A stretch of 64,000 bases of DNA from Nitrospinaceae bacterium (GTDB lineage: Bacteria > Nitrospinota_A > UBA7883 > JAJDBK01), in assembly GCA_029261405.1 (NCBI GenBank), contig JAJDBK010000024.1, positions 27,650-91,649 on the forward strand, in the 5' to 3' direction. Of the stretch, positions 29,792 through 38,961 are shown one piece after another. The notes beneath the pieces were generated by a model. That model had not been told where the DNA came from. It did no database searches and saw only the letters and a list, made by a program, of their open reading frames with translations. Every line of letters begins with the position of its first letter. Position 1 is the stretch's first letter. The translations under genes and the position numbers were made by a program.

Positions 29792-30748
29792 TTATTCAGG
29801 TTCGAGGCAGAGTTTATCCAGAGTATGAATCAGATCTTGTATCTTGAGCTTGTTGGCCCATGAGTCGGCTCCAACACTTCTACATTTTGCTATCATCTGA
29901 TCGTTTATCAGGGAGGAAAATATTATCACCGGCATCTGCGTCAGGTTCAAATCAGACTTGATTTTCTTGCAGACCGTCAAACCATCCATCTTCGGCATTT
30001 CGATATCGGTTACGACTGCGCTTAAGAAGTCCATCACGTTTCTATTCTCCTTTTTCGCTTTCTCAACCAACGATTCCACCAACCTGTAGGCGTCTTCACC
30101 ATTGTCGAAAACAGTGATTTTAGTGTAGCCAACTTCATCGGTAATTCGTTTCACGCTGGAGCGAACTATCGGCGAGTCCTCCGCCAGGATGATATGGACG
30201 TGTTCCCGCTCGTGGTGCCGTTTGGGAATATTCATGGCGTGTTCAGGATCGTCATCCTCGCTATAAATCAGTTTGGTAGCGGGATAGATATCGGTGATTA
30301 TATGTTCGAGGTCGATAAGAAGGATGTTTTTCTTGTCTATGGTGATCGAAGAGGTAACGCTTGGGCTGAACTGGCTTATAAATGGCGATAAAGGCTCGAT
30401 ACTATCCCAGGAACATCTGTGAATCTGGTTTACACCGTCTACCAGAAAACCGTTTATTAGATCGTTAAACTCGCAAACCAGTACGACTTTCTGGTGGTTG
30501 GAAGTCGATTCCTCCTCGACCCCCATATGCTTTTTCAGGTCTATGAGAGGCAATGTGGCGTCCCTGAGGATAAACATACCCATTACTGAATGGAAAGCGT
30601 CTGGCACTGCGGAGATTGATGCGGGGTTGTATGTTATTATCTCCCTTATTTTGGCCACGTTTACGCCAAAACTCTGATCTCCAAGAAGGAACTCGATGAA
30701 CTCGACTTCGTTGGTGCCACTCTCCAGCAGTATTTCTCGCCTTGCCAT
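29792..30748 (-). CDS. cheV: chemotaxis coupling protein CheV
   Basis: 318 residues: an N-terminal CheW domain (about 12-160; VEFIEFLLGDQSFGVNVAKIREI, MFILRDATLPLIDLKKHMG) and a C-terminal receiver domain (about 185-315; IILAEDSPIVRSSV, acceptor Asp in AVVTDIEMPKMDGL, conserved Lys near the end). CheV links chemoreceptors to CheA and is itself phosphorylated. ATG 30748 is preferred over TTG 30751. No other che gene is in the window; it lies beside mfd and is divergent from dusB, so it is an orphan copy. Confidence 0.93.
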   Translation of the reverse strand: MARREILLESGTNEVEFIEFLLGDQSFGVNVAKIREIITYNPASISAVPDAFHSVMGMFILRDATLPLIDLKKHMGVEEESTSNHQKVVLVCEFNDLINGFLVDGVNQIHRCSWDSIEPLSPFISQFSPSVTSSITIDKKNILLIDLEHIITDIYPATKLIYSEDDDPEHAMNIPKRHHEREHVHIILAEDSPIVRSSVKRITDEVGYTKITVFDNGEDAYRLVESLVEKAKKENRNVMDFLSAVVTDIEMPKMDGLTVCKKIKSDLNLTQMPVIIFSSLINDQMIAKCRSVGADSWANKLKIQDLIHTLDKLCLEPE

Positions 30749-30860
30749 CAACTTATTACCAATAAATCATTGAATACTCTAATATATTGCGTTTCAAGTG
30801 GTTCCACAACGAAATAATTCAATTACATTTCATTTTATAGTTGTTGGTTTTGTGACAGAT

Positions 30861-31838
30861 ATGACAGGTATAAACATTGGCGGTGTCAGGCTGAGGTCCA
30901 GAGCGGTTATGGCGCCTGTGGCCGGACTGACCGACCAGCCTTTCCGTCGTATTGCCATGGAATATGGCGCCGGTCTTACCGTAACGGAGCTGTTATCGGC
31001 CAACGCCCTAGTCCGCGACTCAAAAAGAACTTTCGAAATGTTGCCCTCTAAAGACGAACCACGACCTGTGGCGGTCCAGCTTTTCGGTAGCGACCCTGCG
31101 GTTATGGGAGAAGCCGCCAGAATCGTTGAAGAGTTGAATTGTTGCGATATGATCGATTTAAACTTCGGCTGTCCCGTAAAAAAAGTAGTGAAGACGGGGG
31201 CGGGCGCCGCCATCCTCAAGGATCCTCAAATTGCCTGTAATGTAGTCTCTTCCGTCGTATCGGCGGTAAAGATACCTGTGACGGTAAAAATAAGGATCGG
31301 GTGGGATAAAACCTGTATTAACGCCGTTACCATTGCCAAAACAGTGGCCGACGCAGGTGTTGTAGCTATCGCGGTCCACGGCAGAACAGCAAGCCAGGGA
31401 TACACGGGTAAAGCGGACTGGAGCGTCATATCCGATGTGGCTCGCGCGGTACAGATCCCAGTAATCGGTAACGGAGACATAAAAACCCCCGAAGAGGCGT
31501 TAGAAAGACTTGAAACGGCGGGGGTTGCGATGATTATGATCGGTAGAGGGGCTATCGGCGCTCCCTGGATATTTGACCGTTTTAACAAGCTATTATCGCA
31601 AGGCTCCTGCAAAAAGCCCGATTCCTACGAAATCGCCGGTGTTATACTGCGCCACATCCGATTGATGAAGGAACTTTATGGAGAGAAAAGAACGGTCTCC
31701 AGGTTTCGAACGCATATCGGTTATTATACAAAAGGATTGCCGGGAGCAAGTCGTTTGCGAAGTGAAATGAACCGTTGCGAGACGATAGTGGAGATCGACC
31801 GGCTCGTTACAGATTATTTTGGGAAAAGTACGGAATAA
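30861..31838 (+). CDS. dusB: tRNA-dihydrouridine synthase (DusB type)
   Basis: A 325-residue FMN TIM-barrel enzyme. Signatures are RAVMAPVAGLTDQPFR, MIDLNFGCPVKKVVKTGAGAAIL with the catalytic Cys, VKIRIGWD, VAIAVHGRTASQGYTG and IPVIGNGDIKTPEEA. It reduces uridines in tRNA D-loops with NADPH. ATG 30861 is preferred because homologues start just before the INIGGVRLRSR segment; an in-frame GTG 9 nt upstream and an ATG at 30798 are less likely. The next gene starts 2 nt after its stop, so it opens an operon leading to cell-wall genes. Confidence 0.93.
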   Translation: MTGINIGGVRLRSRAVMAPVAGLTDQPFRRIAMEYGAGLTVTELLSANALVRDSKRTFEMLPSKDEPRPVAVQLFGSDPAVMGEAARIVEELNCCDMIDLNFGCPVKKVVKTGAGAAILKDPQIACNVVSSVVSAVKIPVTVKIRIGWDKTCINAVTIAKTVADAGVVAIAVHGRTASQGYTGKADWSVISDVARAVQIPVIGNGDIKTPEEALERLETAGVAMIMIGRGAIGAPWIFDRFNKLLSQGSCKKPDSYEIAGVILRHIRLMKELYGEKRTVSRFRTHIGYYTKGLPGASRLRSEMNRCETIVEIDRLVTDYFGKSTE

Positions 31839-31840
31839 AA

Positions 31841-33208
31841 ATGAACAGAACAATTTTCAGGGAATACGATATCCGGGGTGTCGTCACAACCGAGCTTACA
31901 CCCGATCTGGTGGAAAACCTTGGGCGAGCTTACGGGACAACTATAAAGAGGGCTGGTGGATCGAAGGTTACCATCGGCTACGATGCGAGGCTCTCCTCTC
32001 CAGCGCTCTTCGCCTCACTCGCAAAGGGAGTCAACGCAACCGGAATTGACGTTATCGATATAGGTCTCGCACCTACCCCCCTTCTCTATTTTTCGGTTTA
32101 CCATTTGGAAACGGATGGTGGTGTGATGATTACAGGTTCCCATAATCCGCCGGAGTTTAACGGATTCAAACTTAATTCGGGAAGCTCCTCCATCTATGGG
32201 AACGGGATAAAAGAACTTGCGGACCTGATGGAAAACTCCGATTTTGAAACCGGCGCAGGATCAATCAGCAGTCAGGACGTGATTGAACCTTACATAGATA
32301 TGGTGAAATCGAAGGTTAAGCTCAAAGGAAAGAAAAAAATAGTCATCGACGCTGGTAACGGCTGTGGCGGTATTTTCGCTCCGAGACTTTTACGGGAGCT
32401 TGGCGCGGAGGTGGTGGAACTCTATTGCGATGTTGATGGAACTTTCCCGAACCACCATCCAGACCCGACCGTTCCGGCTAACCTTGTCGACCTTATCGCA
32501 GAGGTCAAGCGTGTTGGCGCAGACGCCGGTTTCGCGTATGACGGTGACGCAGACAGGATCGGCGTAGTGGCCGAGGATGGTTATATTCTCTACGGCGACG
32601 AGATTCTCATGGTTTTCGCCCGCGACATCCTGAAAAGAAAACCGGGGGCGGGAATTGTTTTCGACGTGAAATGCTCCCAGAACCTTGTGGACGATATTTT
32701 AGAGAAAGGTGGGAAACCGTTATTAAACGCCACCGGTCATTCACTCATCAAAGCTCGTCTGGTTGAAGAGAAAGCTGAGCTTGCAGGTGAGATGAGCGCC
32801 CATATATTCATCAAGGACGACTACTACGGTTTCGATGACGCTCTTTTTGCTACAGCCAGGTTCGTAAAGATCATGGACGACTCCGAAAAGAAGGTTTCCG
32901 AATTCCTGGCCGACACTCCCAAGGTCTACAACACCCCTGAAATCAGGGTCGATTGTCCCGATGAGATCAAGTTTGACCTTATTGAACAACTCACCGCAAC
33001 GTTCAAGGAGAGTTACGATGTATTAGACCTCGACGGCGCCAGAGTGAACTTCGGCGATGGTTGGGGACTTGTGCGGGCTTCTAATACACAGCCGGTCCTG
33101 GTGCTACGGTTCGAGGCGCAAAGCGAAGAGCGACTCGGTGAGATAAAGAGCCTTTTCCATGACACGCTCATAGCCTTTCCCGCCCTGAAGAGCCTTGAGC
33201 GGTTCTGA
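31841..33208 (+). CDS. phosphomannomutase/phosphoglucomutase
   Basis: A 455-residue alpha-D-phosphohexomutase of the AlgC/ManB type. The phosphoserine is Ser100 in MITGSHNPPEFNGFK, the metal loop is YDGDADRIG, the sugar loop GEMSAHIFIKDDYYG, and the phosphate-binding SNTQPVLVLRFEA is near the end. It interconverts hexose 1- and 6-phosphates and so feeds nucleotide-sugar synthesis for LPS and exopolysaccharide. It starts 2 nt after dusB and is followed after 24 nt by mrdA. Confidence 0.93.
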   Translation: MNRTIFREYDIRGVVTTELTPDLVENLGRAYGTTIKRAGGSKVTIGYDARLSSPALFASLAKGVNATGIDVIDIGLAPTPLLYFSVYHLETDGGVMITGSHNPPEFNGFKLNSGSSSIYGNGIKELADLMENSDFETGAGSISSQDVIEPYIDMVKSKVKLKGKKKIVIDAGNGCGGIFAPRLLRELGAEVVELYCDVDGTFPNHHPDPTVPANLVDLIAEVKRVGADAGFAYDGDADRIGVVAEDGYILYGDEILMVFARDILKRKPGAGIVFDVKCSQNLVDDILEKGGKPLLNATGHSLIKARLVEEKAELAGEMSAHIFIKDDYYGFDDALFATARFVKIMDDSEKKVSEFLADTPKVYNTPEIRVDCPDEIKFDLIEQLTATFKESYDVLDLDGARVNFGDGWGLVRASNTQPVLVLRFEAQSEERLGEIKSLFHDTLIAFPALKSLERF

Positions 33209-33232
33209 ACCTGACTATCGCGTAAAGAGGCG

Positions 33233-35098
33233 ATGTTAAGACCCAGAGCCGAATCGGAACTCTATTTCAAACGGCTAAAGAAGAAGATCATCATATTCTC
33301 GTCCATCATGTTGGCCGGTTTCGCCATAATAAGCCTCCGGTTGTGGCAGTTGCAGGTAGTGGAACATACCGCTCTCGCCCACAAGGCGGAGAACAACCGT
33401 CTGCGAGAAGTGACGCTGGATGGACTGCGCGGTGCAATCCTCGACCGGCACGGCGCGCCTCTCGTCAATAACCGCCCCTCATTTGACCTGGCGCTTATTC
33501 CGGAGGATATAAAAGAGCTGGATCCTGTGCTATCGATTCTGTCGGAAAAGTTCGACCTCGACCCGATAGAAATGAAGACGAAAATCAGGAGTTCAAAACC
33601 GTTTTTGCCTGTAACACTGAAAAGAGATATATCCCGGGCCGGAGTTGCCTTTGTGGAAGAGCGAAGGATCGACCTCCCGGGAGTGTTCATGCAGGTAAAA
33701 CCTATCCGTAACTATATTTATAACAATATCGCCGCTCATTTTCTCGGATATATCGGCGCCATCTCCCCGAACCAATACTACAAGGCGCCCAAAAACATCT
33801 ATTCCCGAAACGACTTTCTTGGAAAGTCGGGCGCCGAAAAGGTATACGAAGCCTCTCTGCGTGGAAGAAAAGGGAGCAAGGTTGTGGAGGTGGACGCCGC
33901 CGGTCGGGAATTGAACTTACTGAAACTCAACCCTCCGAAAAGTGGCAAGGATATACGCCTGACTATAGATCTGGATACCCAGAAAGCGGCGGAGGAGGCG
34001 TTTAAGGGGCATATGGGGGCCGCCATCGCCATTGACCCGAATAATGGCGATATTCTGGCGTATGTGTCGAAGCCCTCTTACAATCCGAATGAGTTCGCAT
34101 TCGGTATCAAGCAGGCTGACTGGGATAACCTGACTGAAAACGAGTTTCACCCTCTCCAGGACAGGGGCGCTCAGGGACAATACCCGCCCGGATCAGTCTA
34201 TAAACTGATCGTCGCAATGGCGGCCCTGGAAGAAGGTATTATCGACGAAAATACAACACACTTCTGCCCCGGACACTTCACCCTGGGGAACAGAACCTAC
34301 CGTTGCTGGAAAAAAGGGGGGCACGGAAATGTCAATGTTCACTCCGCCATAGTTCAATCATGCGACGTTTTTTTCTACAAAACCGGGCTACAACTCGGTA
34401 TCGACAAAATCGCGGAATACGCAGGCAGGTTCGGCCTCGGAAAACCCACAGGTATTAAACTTGGAAGGGAAATGAAAGGGCTTATTCCAACCAGGGCGTG
34501 GAAGAAACGTGCAAAAAAAGAGGCCTGGATCACGGGTGAAACAGTCTCATGCTCCATCGGTCAGGGATATGTTCTTACGACCCCGGCCCAACTGGCGCGT
34601 ATGGTAGCCGCTTTTGCCAACGGCGGTAGTCTGATAACACCAAAGATATTGATGAACATAGACTCGACGAGGAAACCAGAGAAAGCGGACAGTAAAAAAA
34701 CCCTTATTTCGTCAAAAACGATATCGATTATAAAAAACGCCATGCGCGGAGTGGTATATGAACCTCACGGAACGGCATGGCGACTCAAATCGGCAAACAA
34801 AGGTTATCAGTACGCGGGAAAAACCGGCACAGCCCAGGTTATCAGGATGAAACAGAACGAAGACTGGGATCACGAAAAAACCAGGATTAAATTCAGGGAC
34901 CACTCCCTGTTTGTCGCATTCGCGCCGTTTGACGATCCGAAAATAGCCGTAGCAATCATAGGGGAACACGCCGGGCATGGCGGGGAGGTGGCCGCCCCCA
35001 TAGCCCACGTTATAATGGACACTTATATAGCGGGTCTTATGAAAAGAGACGCGGCAAAAATCACCGAAGCCACCAGCCAGGTTGAAAATGGCTATTAA
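33233..35098 (+). CDS. mrdA: penicillin-binding protein 2 (elongasome transpeptidase)
   Basis: 621 residues. One N-terminal membrane anchor (IIIFSSIMLAGFAIISLRLW) precedes the dimerisation domain (LRGAILDRHGAPLVNN) and the transpeptidase domain with SxxK as GSVYK (Ser about 321), SxN-type SCDVF and KTGTAQV near residue 525. It crosslinks peptidoglycan for lateral wall growth, in partnership with RodA. The stop overlaps the rodA start by 11 nt, the usual coupled arrangement. mreBCD are not in the window. Confidence 0.95.
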   Translation: MLRPRAESELYFKRLKKKIIIFSSIMLAGFAIISLRLWQLQVVEHTALAHKAENNRLREVTLDGLRGAILDRHGAPLVNNRPSFDLALIPEDIKELDPVLSILSEKFDLDPIEMKTKIRSSKPFLPVTLKRDISRAGVAFVEERRIDLPGVFMQVKPIRNYIYNNIAAHFLGYIGAISPNQYYKAPKNIYSRNDFLGKSGAEKVYEASLRGRKGSKVVEVDAAGRELNLLKLNPPKSGKDIRLTIDLDTQKAAEEAFKGHMGAAIAIDPNNGDILAYVSKPSYNPNEFAFGIKQADWDNLTENEFHPLQDRGAQGQYPPGSVYKLIVAMAALEEGIIDENTTHFCPGHFTLGNRTYRCWKKGGHGNVNVHSAIVQSCDVFFYKTGLQLGIDKIAEYAGRFGLGKPTGIKLGREMKGLIPTRAWKKRAKKEAWITGETVSCSIGQGYVLTTPAQLARMVAAFANGGSLITPKILMNIDSTRKPEKADSKKTLISSKTISIIKNAMRGVVYEPHGTAWRLKSANKGYQYAGKTGTAQVIRMKQNEDWDHEKTRIKFRDHSLFVAFAPFDDPKIAVAIIGEHAGHGGEVAAPIAHVIMDTYIAGLMKRDAAKITEATSQVENGY

Positions 35099-36209
35099 CG
35101 GTCAATATATCGAACGAAGTCTGATAAAGAGCTTCGACTTCGCCCTTCTTGGAATAACCATCGCTCTTTGTTCCGTGGGGGTCGGCGCCATATACAGCGC
35201 GACCCTCCAGAGCGAATCGGTCTACTTGCACGAACTTTACGCGCGTCAATCGGCCTGGGTTTTCTTCTCGCTAGTGGTTATGGCGGTTGTTATCAGGGTA
35301 GATTACAGGGTCATAGAACGATTTGCGTACCTTCTCTTTTTTCTCGGAATTATCTCTCTTGTCATGGTGGAAATCTCCGGCAAAACTGTCGGTGGTTCCC
35401 AGAGATGGCTATCGATGGGTGGTTTTAACCTCCAGCCTTCGGAGCTTGTGAAGGTGATTGTAATAATCGCCTGCGCCAGGATTCTTGACGATATGGACAA
35501 GGACGGTGGCCTGACCTTGATTGACCTGCTAAAACCGGCGATATTGATCTCCATACCGTTTATGATAGTAGCGACTCAACCAGACCTCGGTACAGCGATA
35601 ATCTACTTTATCATTCTGGCGGGTATCGCATTTATTAACGGAGTCCACAGAAATACACTGGTCGGCATGGCTTCGGCCCTGGCGTTTCTGGCCCCGGTGG
35701 CCTGGTATCTGCTTAAACCTTATCAAAAGACAAGAATCCTCACCCTGCTCAACCCGGAAGCCGACCCCATGGGACGGGGGTACCATATTATCCAGTCGAA
35801 AATAGCTGTGGGATCGGGTGGTTTATGGGGCAAGGGAATTTTTAACGGAACCCAGAGCAAGCTTAACTTTCTGCCAGAAAAACATACAGATTTCATATTC
35901 TCCGTGGTGGCCGAAGAGGTCGGATTTTTCGGTTCAATGCTCCTCATAGCCCTTTTTTTCTTTCTGGTAATGAGAATCATCGACACCGCAATCCATTCAA
36001 AAGACAAATTCGGCTCCTTGATAGCAGGTGGTGTGGCGACCATGTTCAGTTTTAACATCATCTACAATATCGGCATGACTCTGGGACTATTTCCCATAGT
36101 CGGTGTGCCACTACCGTTCATCTCTTACGGCGGCTCTTCCCTGCTGACCAATTTTGTCGCCATAGGTCTTGTACTTAACATCTCCATGCGCAGATTCAGC
36201 GTAAAATAA
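35088..36209 (+). CDS. rodA: rod shape-determining glycosyltransferase RodA
   Basis: A 373-residue SEDS-family polytopic membrane protein with about ten hydrophobic segments. Family motifs include GGSQRWLSMGGFNLQPSEL, QPDLGTAIIYF and, at the end, GVPLPFISYGGSSLL. It polymerises lipid II with PBP2. ATG 35088 (MAINGQ) is chosen; TTG 35082 is an alternative. It overlaps mrdA by 11 nt and is followed by the radical SAM gene after 13 nt. Confidence 0.95.
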   Translation: MAINGQYIERSLIKSFDFALLGITIALCSVGVGAIYSATLQSESVYLHELYARQSAWVFFSLVVMAVVIRVDYRVIERFAYLLFFLGIISLVMVEISGKTVGGSQRWLSMGGFNLQPSELVKVIVIIACARILDDMDKDGGLTLIDLLKPAILISIPFMIVATQPDLGTAIIYFIILAGIAFINGVHRNTLVGMASALAFLAPVAWYLLKPYQKTRILTLLNPEADPMGRGYHIIQSKIAVGSGGLWGKGIFNGTQSKLNFLPEKHTDFIFSVVAEEVGFFGSMLLIALFFFLVMRIIDTAIHSKDKFGSLIAGGVATMFSFNIIYNIGMTLGLFPIVGVPLPFISYGGSSLLTNFVAIGLVLNISMRRFSVK

Positions 36210-36222
36210 GGCTTAACATACA

Positions 36223-38736
36223 TTGGATTCCACGACTCTCGACCGCATTCTCTCATCTGTCAGAAAACCGTCCACATATATAGGTAACGAGCCGAATTCG
36301 ATTAAGAAGGATTACTCCGGGATTAACGGCTCTATGGCTCTGGTATTCCCCGATCTTTACGAGATAGGAATGTCGCATCTGGGATTGAAAATTTTATACC
36401 AGATAATAAACTCACACGCGGATCTTGCCGCCGAACGCCTTTTCGCCCCGGGAGATGATTTTGCCGACGAATTGAAGAGGGAAAAGATACCCCTCTTTAC
36501 CCTGGAATCGAAACGCGCCGTGGCGTCGTTTGACGTGGTTGGGTTTACCATCCCTTACGAGCTTTCCTACACCACCATTTTATGGATTCTCGACTTGTCC
36601 AGAATAACCCGGCGCGTAAAGGATCGAAGAGATGACGAACCGATGGTGATAGGTGGAGGCGCCGGAGTTTATAACCCGGAACCGATCGCCGAATTTTTTG
36701 ACCTGTTCGTCATGGGTGACGGCGAAAATGTTACTGTAGAAATCTTGCGCAAGACAACAGCCATGCCGGGCGCTACAAGAAAGGAAAAACTCCGGGAGCT
36801 TTCGCGTATTGAAGGGGTATATGTACCGTCATTATTTGAAGTCTCCTACCTTCCCGATGGTTCGGTTGAGAAGATCGCGCCTCTTGAAGAAGATTACCCG
36901 AAAGCGAAGCGGATCTTCCTTACAACCCTGTCAGAGTCTTCCCACCCCGTTAATATGGTGACACCGACCGGCGGAACGGTGCAAGAGAGAGTGAGTGTGG
37001 AGATCGACCGGGGTTGCACCCAGGGTTGCAGATTTTGTCAGGCGGGTATCACATACAGGCCGACAAGGGAGAGAACACCCGGTGAAGTAAAGGACATAAT
37101 GGATAAAACCCTCGCCAACACAGGCTACGGGGAAGTATCGCTCGTAAGCTTGAGCGCAGGGGATTATTCCAGAATAGAAGAGCTTCTGACCCTGCTCATG
37201 GATAGCTACGAATCTAAAAATATCTCCGTATCCCTCCCCTCTTTACGCTCCGAAACGGTAACCGACAACATCGCAACACAAGCGTCTCGGGTCCGCAAAT
37301 CGGGAGTGACGATAACAGCGGAAGCGGGTAGCCAGAGACTACGCAACGTAATCAACAAAAAAGCGACTGAAGAGGAGATACTAAACGCTGGCAGACGTTT
37401 CCTTAACGCCGGATGGCGCAGGTTAAAGCTCTATTTTATGATAGGGCTTCCCACGGAAACCAGTGAGGATGTGGACGCTATTTTCCACCTCGCCGAAAAA
37501 TTCACGCATCTGAGAGAAGGCCAGAACAAGTTTCAGAATATTACCGTCGCAGTGTCAAACTTCGTTCCGAAATCCCATACCCCCTTTCAGTGGGTAGGGC
37601 AGGATAAAATGGAGACATTGATCGATAAAAAAGAACGCCTTTTTCAGCTCATTCGACAAAACCGCAAACTGAAACTGAAATATCACGATCCGAAAATGAG
37701 CCATATGGAAGCTGTTTTCAGCCGGGGAGACAGACGGTTGTCGAAAGTCGTCGAATCGGCGTACACGAACGGAGCCAGACTCGATCCATGGACTGAACGG
37801 TTCGACTTTGAACGATGGATGAAGGCGTTTGAGGAGAACCGGTTCGATTCGATCTCTTATGCAAACAGGGCGTTTGAACTCGATGAAACCCTCCCGTGGG
37901 ATATGATCGATACCGGCGTTACAAAAAGATTCCTGTCCGCTGAGTGGCAAAACGCCATCGTTGATGTCATGACTGGCGATTGCAAAACCGATAAATGTCT
38001 GGCGTGCGGTTTGAACCCGAAAGTCTGCTTTTCACCATACGAATACAAAGGCGAGGTGGTAGAAAAGAAAACCTATAGCGAGCATAGTACGGGCCGGTTC
38101 AAGTACAGGTTGATATACAGTAAAACTGGCCTGGCCGGTTATTTCTCTCACCTTGAGATAAAAGGTATTCTGGAAAGAGCGGTCAGGATGGCGGATATTC
38201 CTGTCGCTTATTCACAAGGTTTTTCCCCTCACCTGAAAATTTCATACGGACCGGCCACGGGGACAGGCGTTAAAAGCCTCGAGGAGTTTGTGGAGATGGA
38301 GCTTACGGAATCAAAACCGGTGGAAGAGTTTTTGCATTCTTTGAACGCGCGTCTTCCTTATGGGATTTTGTTTGTTTCGTGTAACCCGTTTGAGGAAGGT
38401 GAGAAATCTGTTTTCCCCAATATCGAAGGTTACGAATACCTTGTCACATTTACAAACAATATCGAACCCGGCGCCATCGAAGAGGCGGTGGCAAGGTTTA
38501 TAAACTCTCCCTCCGTTACCATGACAAAAGAGAGAGTCGGCAAACCGGACAAGGTGATCGATTTGAAGTTGCTGGTCGATAAGATCGTCGCAGACAAGGA
38601 CTCTGACGGCGTCAGGTTTGTTACGACGGGGACGACCCCCTCCCCAGCCCGGCCCGGAGATGTTGTTACCGCCCTTTTCGCCCCAGCAACCATCCCGAAA
38701 TTCAGCGCGACAAAAATATCCACAATCTTTAAATAA
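36223..38736 (+). CDS. radical SAM protein fused to DUF2344 (TIGR03960 type)
   Basis: 837 residues. The N-terminal ~200 residues resemble a B12-binding-like domain (IGMSHLGLKILYQIIN). The radical SAM core has the cluster motif CTQGCRFCQAG (CxxxCxxC) near residue 265 and continues to about 600. The C-terminal DUF2344 domain begins near 620 (YRLIYSKTGLAGYFSHLEIKG...SQGFSPHLKIS). In many bacteria this fusion lies just upstream of RNase G and near rodA; here it follows rodA but no rng is present. Its reaction is not established; RNA or ribosome modification has been suspected from context. The start is TTG 36223. Confidence 0.9.
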   Translation: MDSTTLDRILSSVRKPSTYIGNEPNSIKKDYSGINGSMALVFPDLYEIGMSHLGLKILYQIINSHADLAAERLFAPGDDFADELKREKIPLFTLESKRAVASFDVVGFTIPYELSYTTILWILDLSRITRRVKDRRDDEPMVIGGGAGVYNPEPIAEFFDLFVMGDGENVTVEILRKTTAMPGATRKEKLRELSRIEGVYVPSLFEVSYLPDGSVEKIAPLEEDYPKAKRIFLTTLSESSHPVNMVTPTGGTVQERVSVEIDRGCTQGCRFCQAGITYRPTRERTPGEVKDIMDKTLANTGYGEVSLVSLSAGDYSRIEELLTLLMDSYESKNISVSLPSLRSETVTDNIATQASRVRKSGVTITAEAGSQRLRNVINKKATEEEILNAGRRFLNAGWRRLKLYFMIGLPTETSEDVDAIFHLAEKFTHLREGQNKFQNITVAVSNFVPKSHTPFQWVGQDKMETLIDKKERLFQLIRQNRKLKLKYHDPKMSHMEAVFSRGDRRLSKVVESAYTNGARLDPWTERFDFERWMKAFEENRFDSISYANRAFELDETLPWDMIDTGVTKRFLSAEWQNAIVDVMTGDCKTDKCLACGLNPKVCFSPYEYKGEVVEKKTYSEHSTGRFKYRLIYSKTGLAGYFSHLEIKGILERAVRMADIPVAYSQGFSPHLKISYGPATGTGVKSLEEFVEMELTESKPVEEFLHSLNARLPYGILFVSCNPFEEGEKSVFPNIEGYEYLVTFTNNIEPGAIEEAVARFINSPSVTMTKERVGKPDKVIDLKLLVDKIVADKDSDGVRFVTTGTTPSPARPGDVVTALFAPATIPKFSATKISTIFK

Positions 38737-38740
38737 TATG

Positions 38741-38763
38741 GCCGGACCATACCGGCTTTATTG
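38741..38763 (+). terminator. rho-independent terminator after the dusB-to-radical SAM operon
   Basis: GCCGG (38741-38745) pairs with CCGGC (38752-38756), loop ACCATA, followed by TTTATTG and preceded by an A-rich AATAA that can pair with TTATT. It lies 5 nt after the radical SAM stop. Confidence 0.65.
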
Positions 38764-38875
38764 TCAGGATAGAGCGTGACTCCTGCGACTCTCCTGTTTT
38801 CACTCCTTGTTTTGTCACATAACGTTCACAAACGTCGCATCCGCATAAAATATCATATCTGTATCCATTTTTATC

Positions 38876-38903
38876 TGGACATACTGATTAATTTCATTAA
38901 AAT
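38876..38903 (+). promoter_or_regulatory. candidate sigma70 promoter of the LuxR-type regulator
   Basis: TGGACA (38876-38881, 5/6), a 16-nt spacer and TAAAAT (38898-38903, 5/6), in an AT-rich 225-nt gap. The leader would be about 50 nt. A 61-codon open frame across this gap has no ribosome site and was not called. Confidence 0.45.
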
Positions 38904-38961
38904 TATTATCTCCACCCGAAATGATCAGGAAGTTTACGTCATAAAAATGAGGGGCTGTTAG

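Noticed and set aside
38776..38961. 61-codon frame before the LuxR-type gene
   Set aside because: No ribosome site, overlaps the promoter region and has skewed AT-rich composition.
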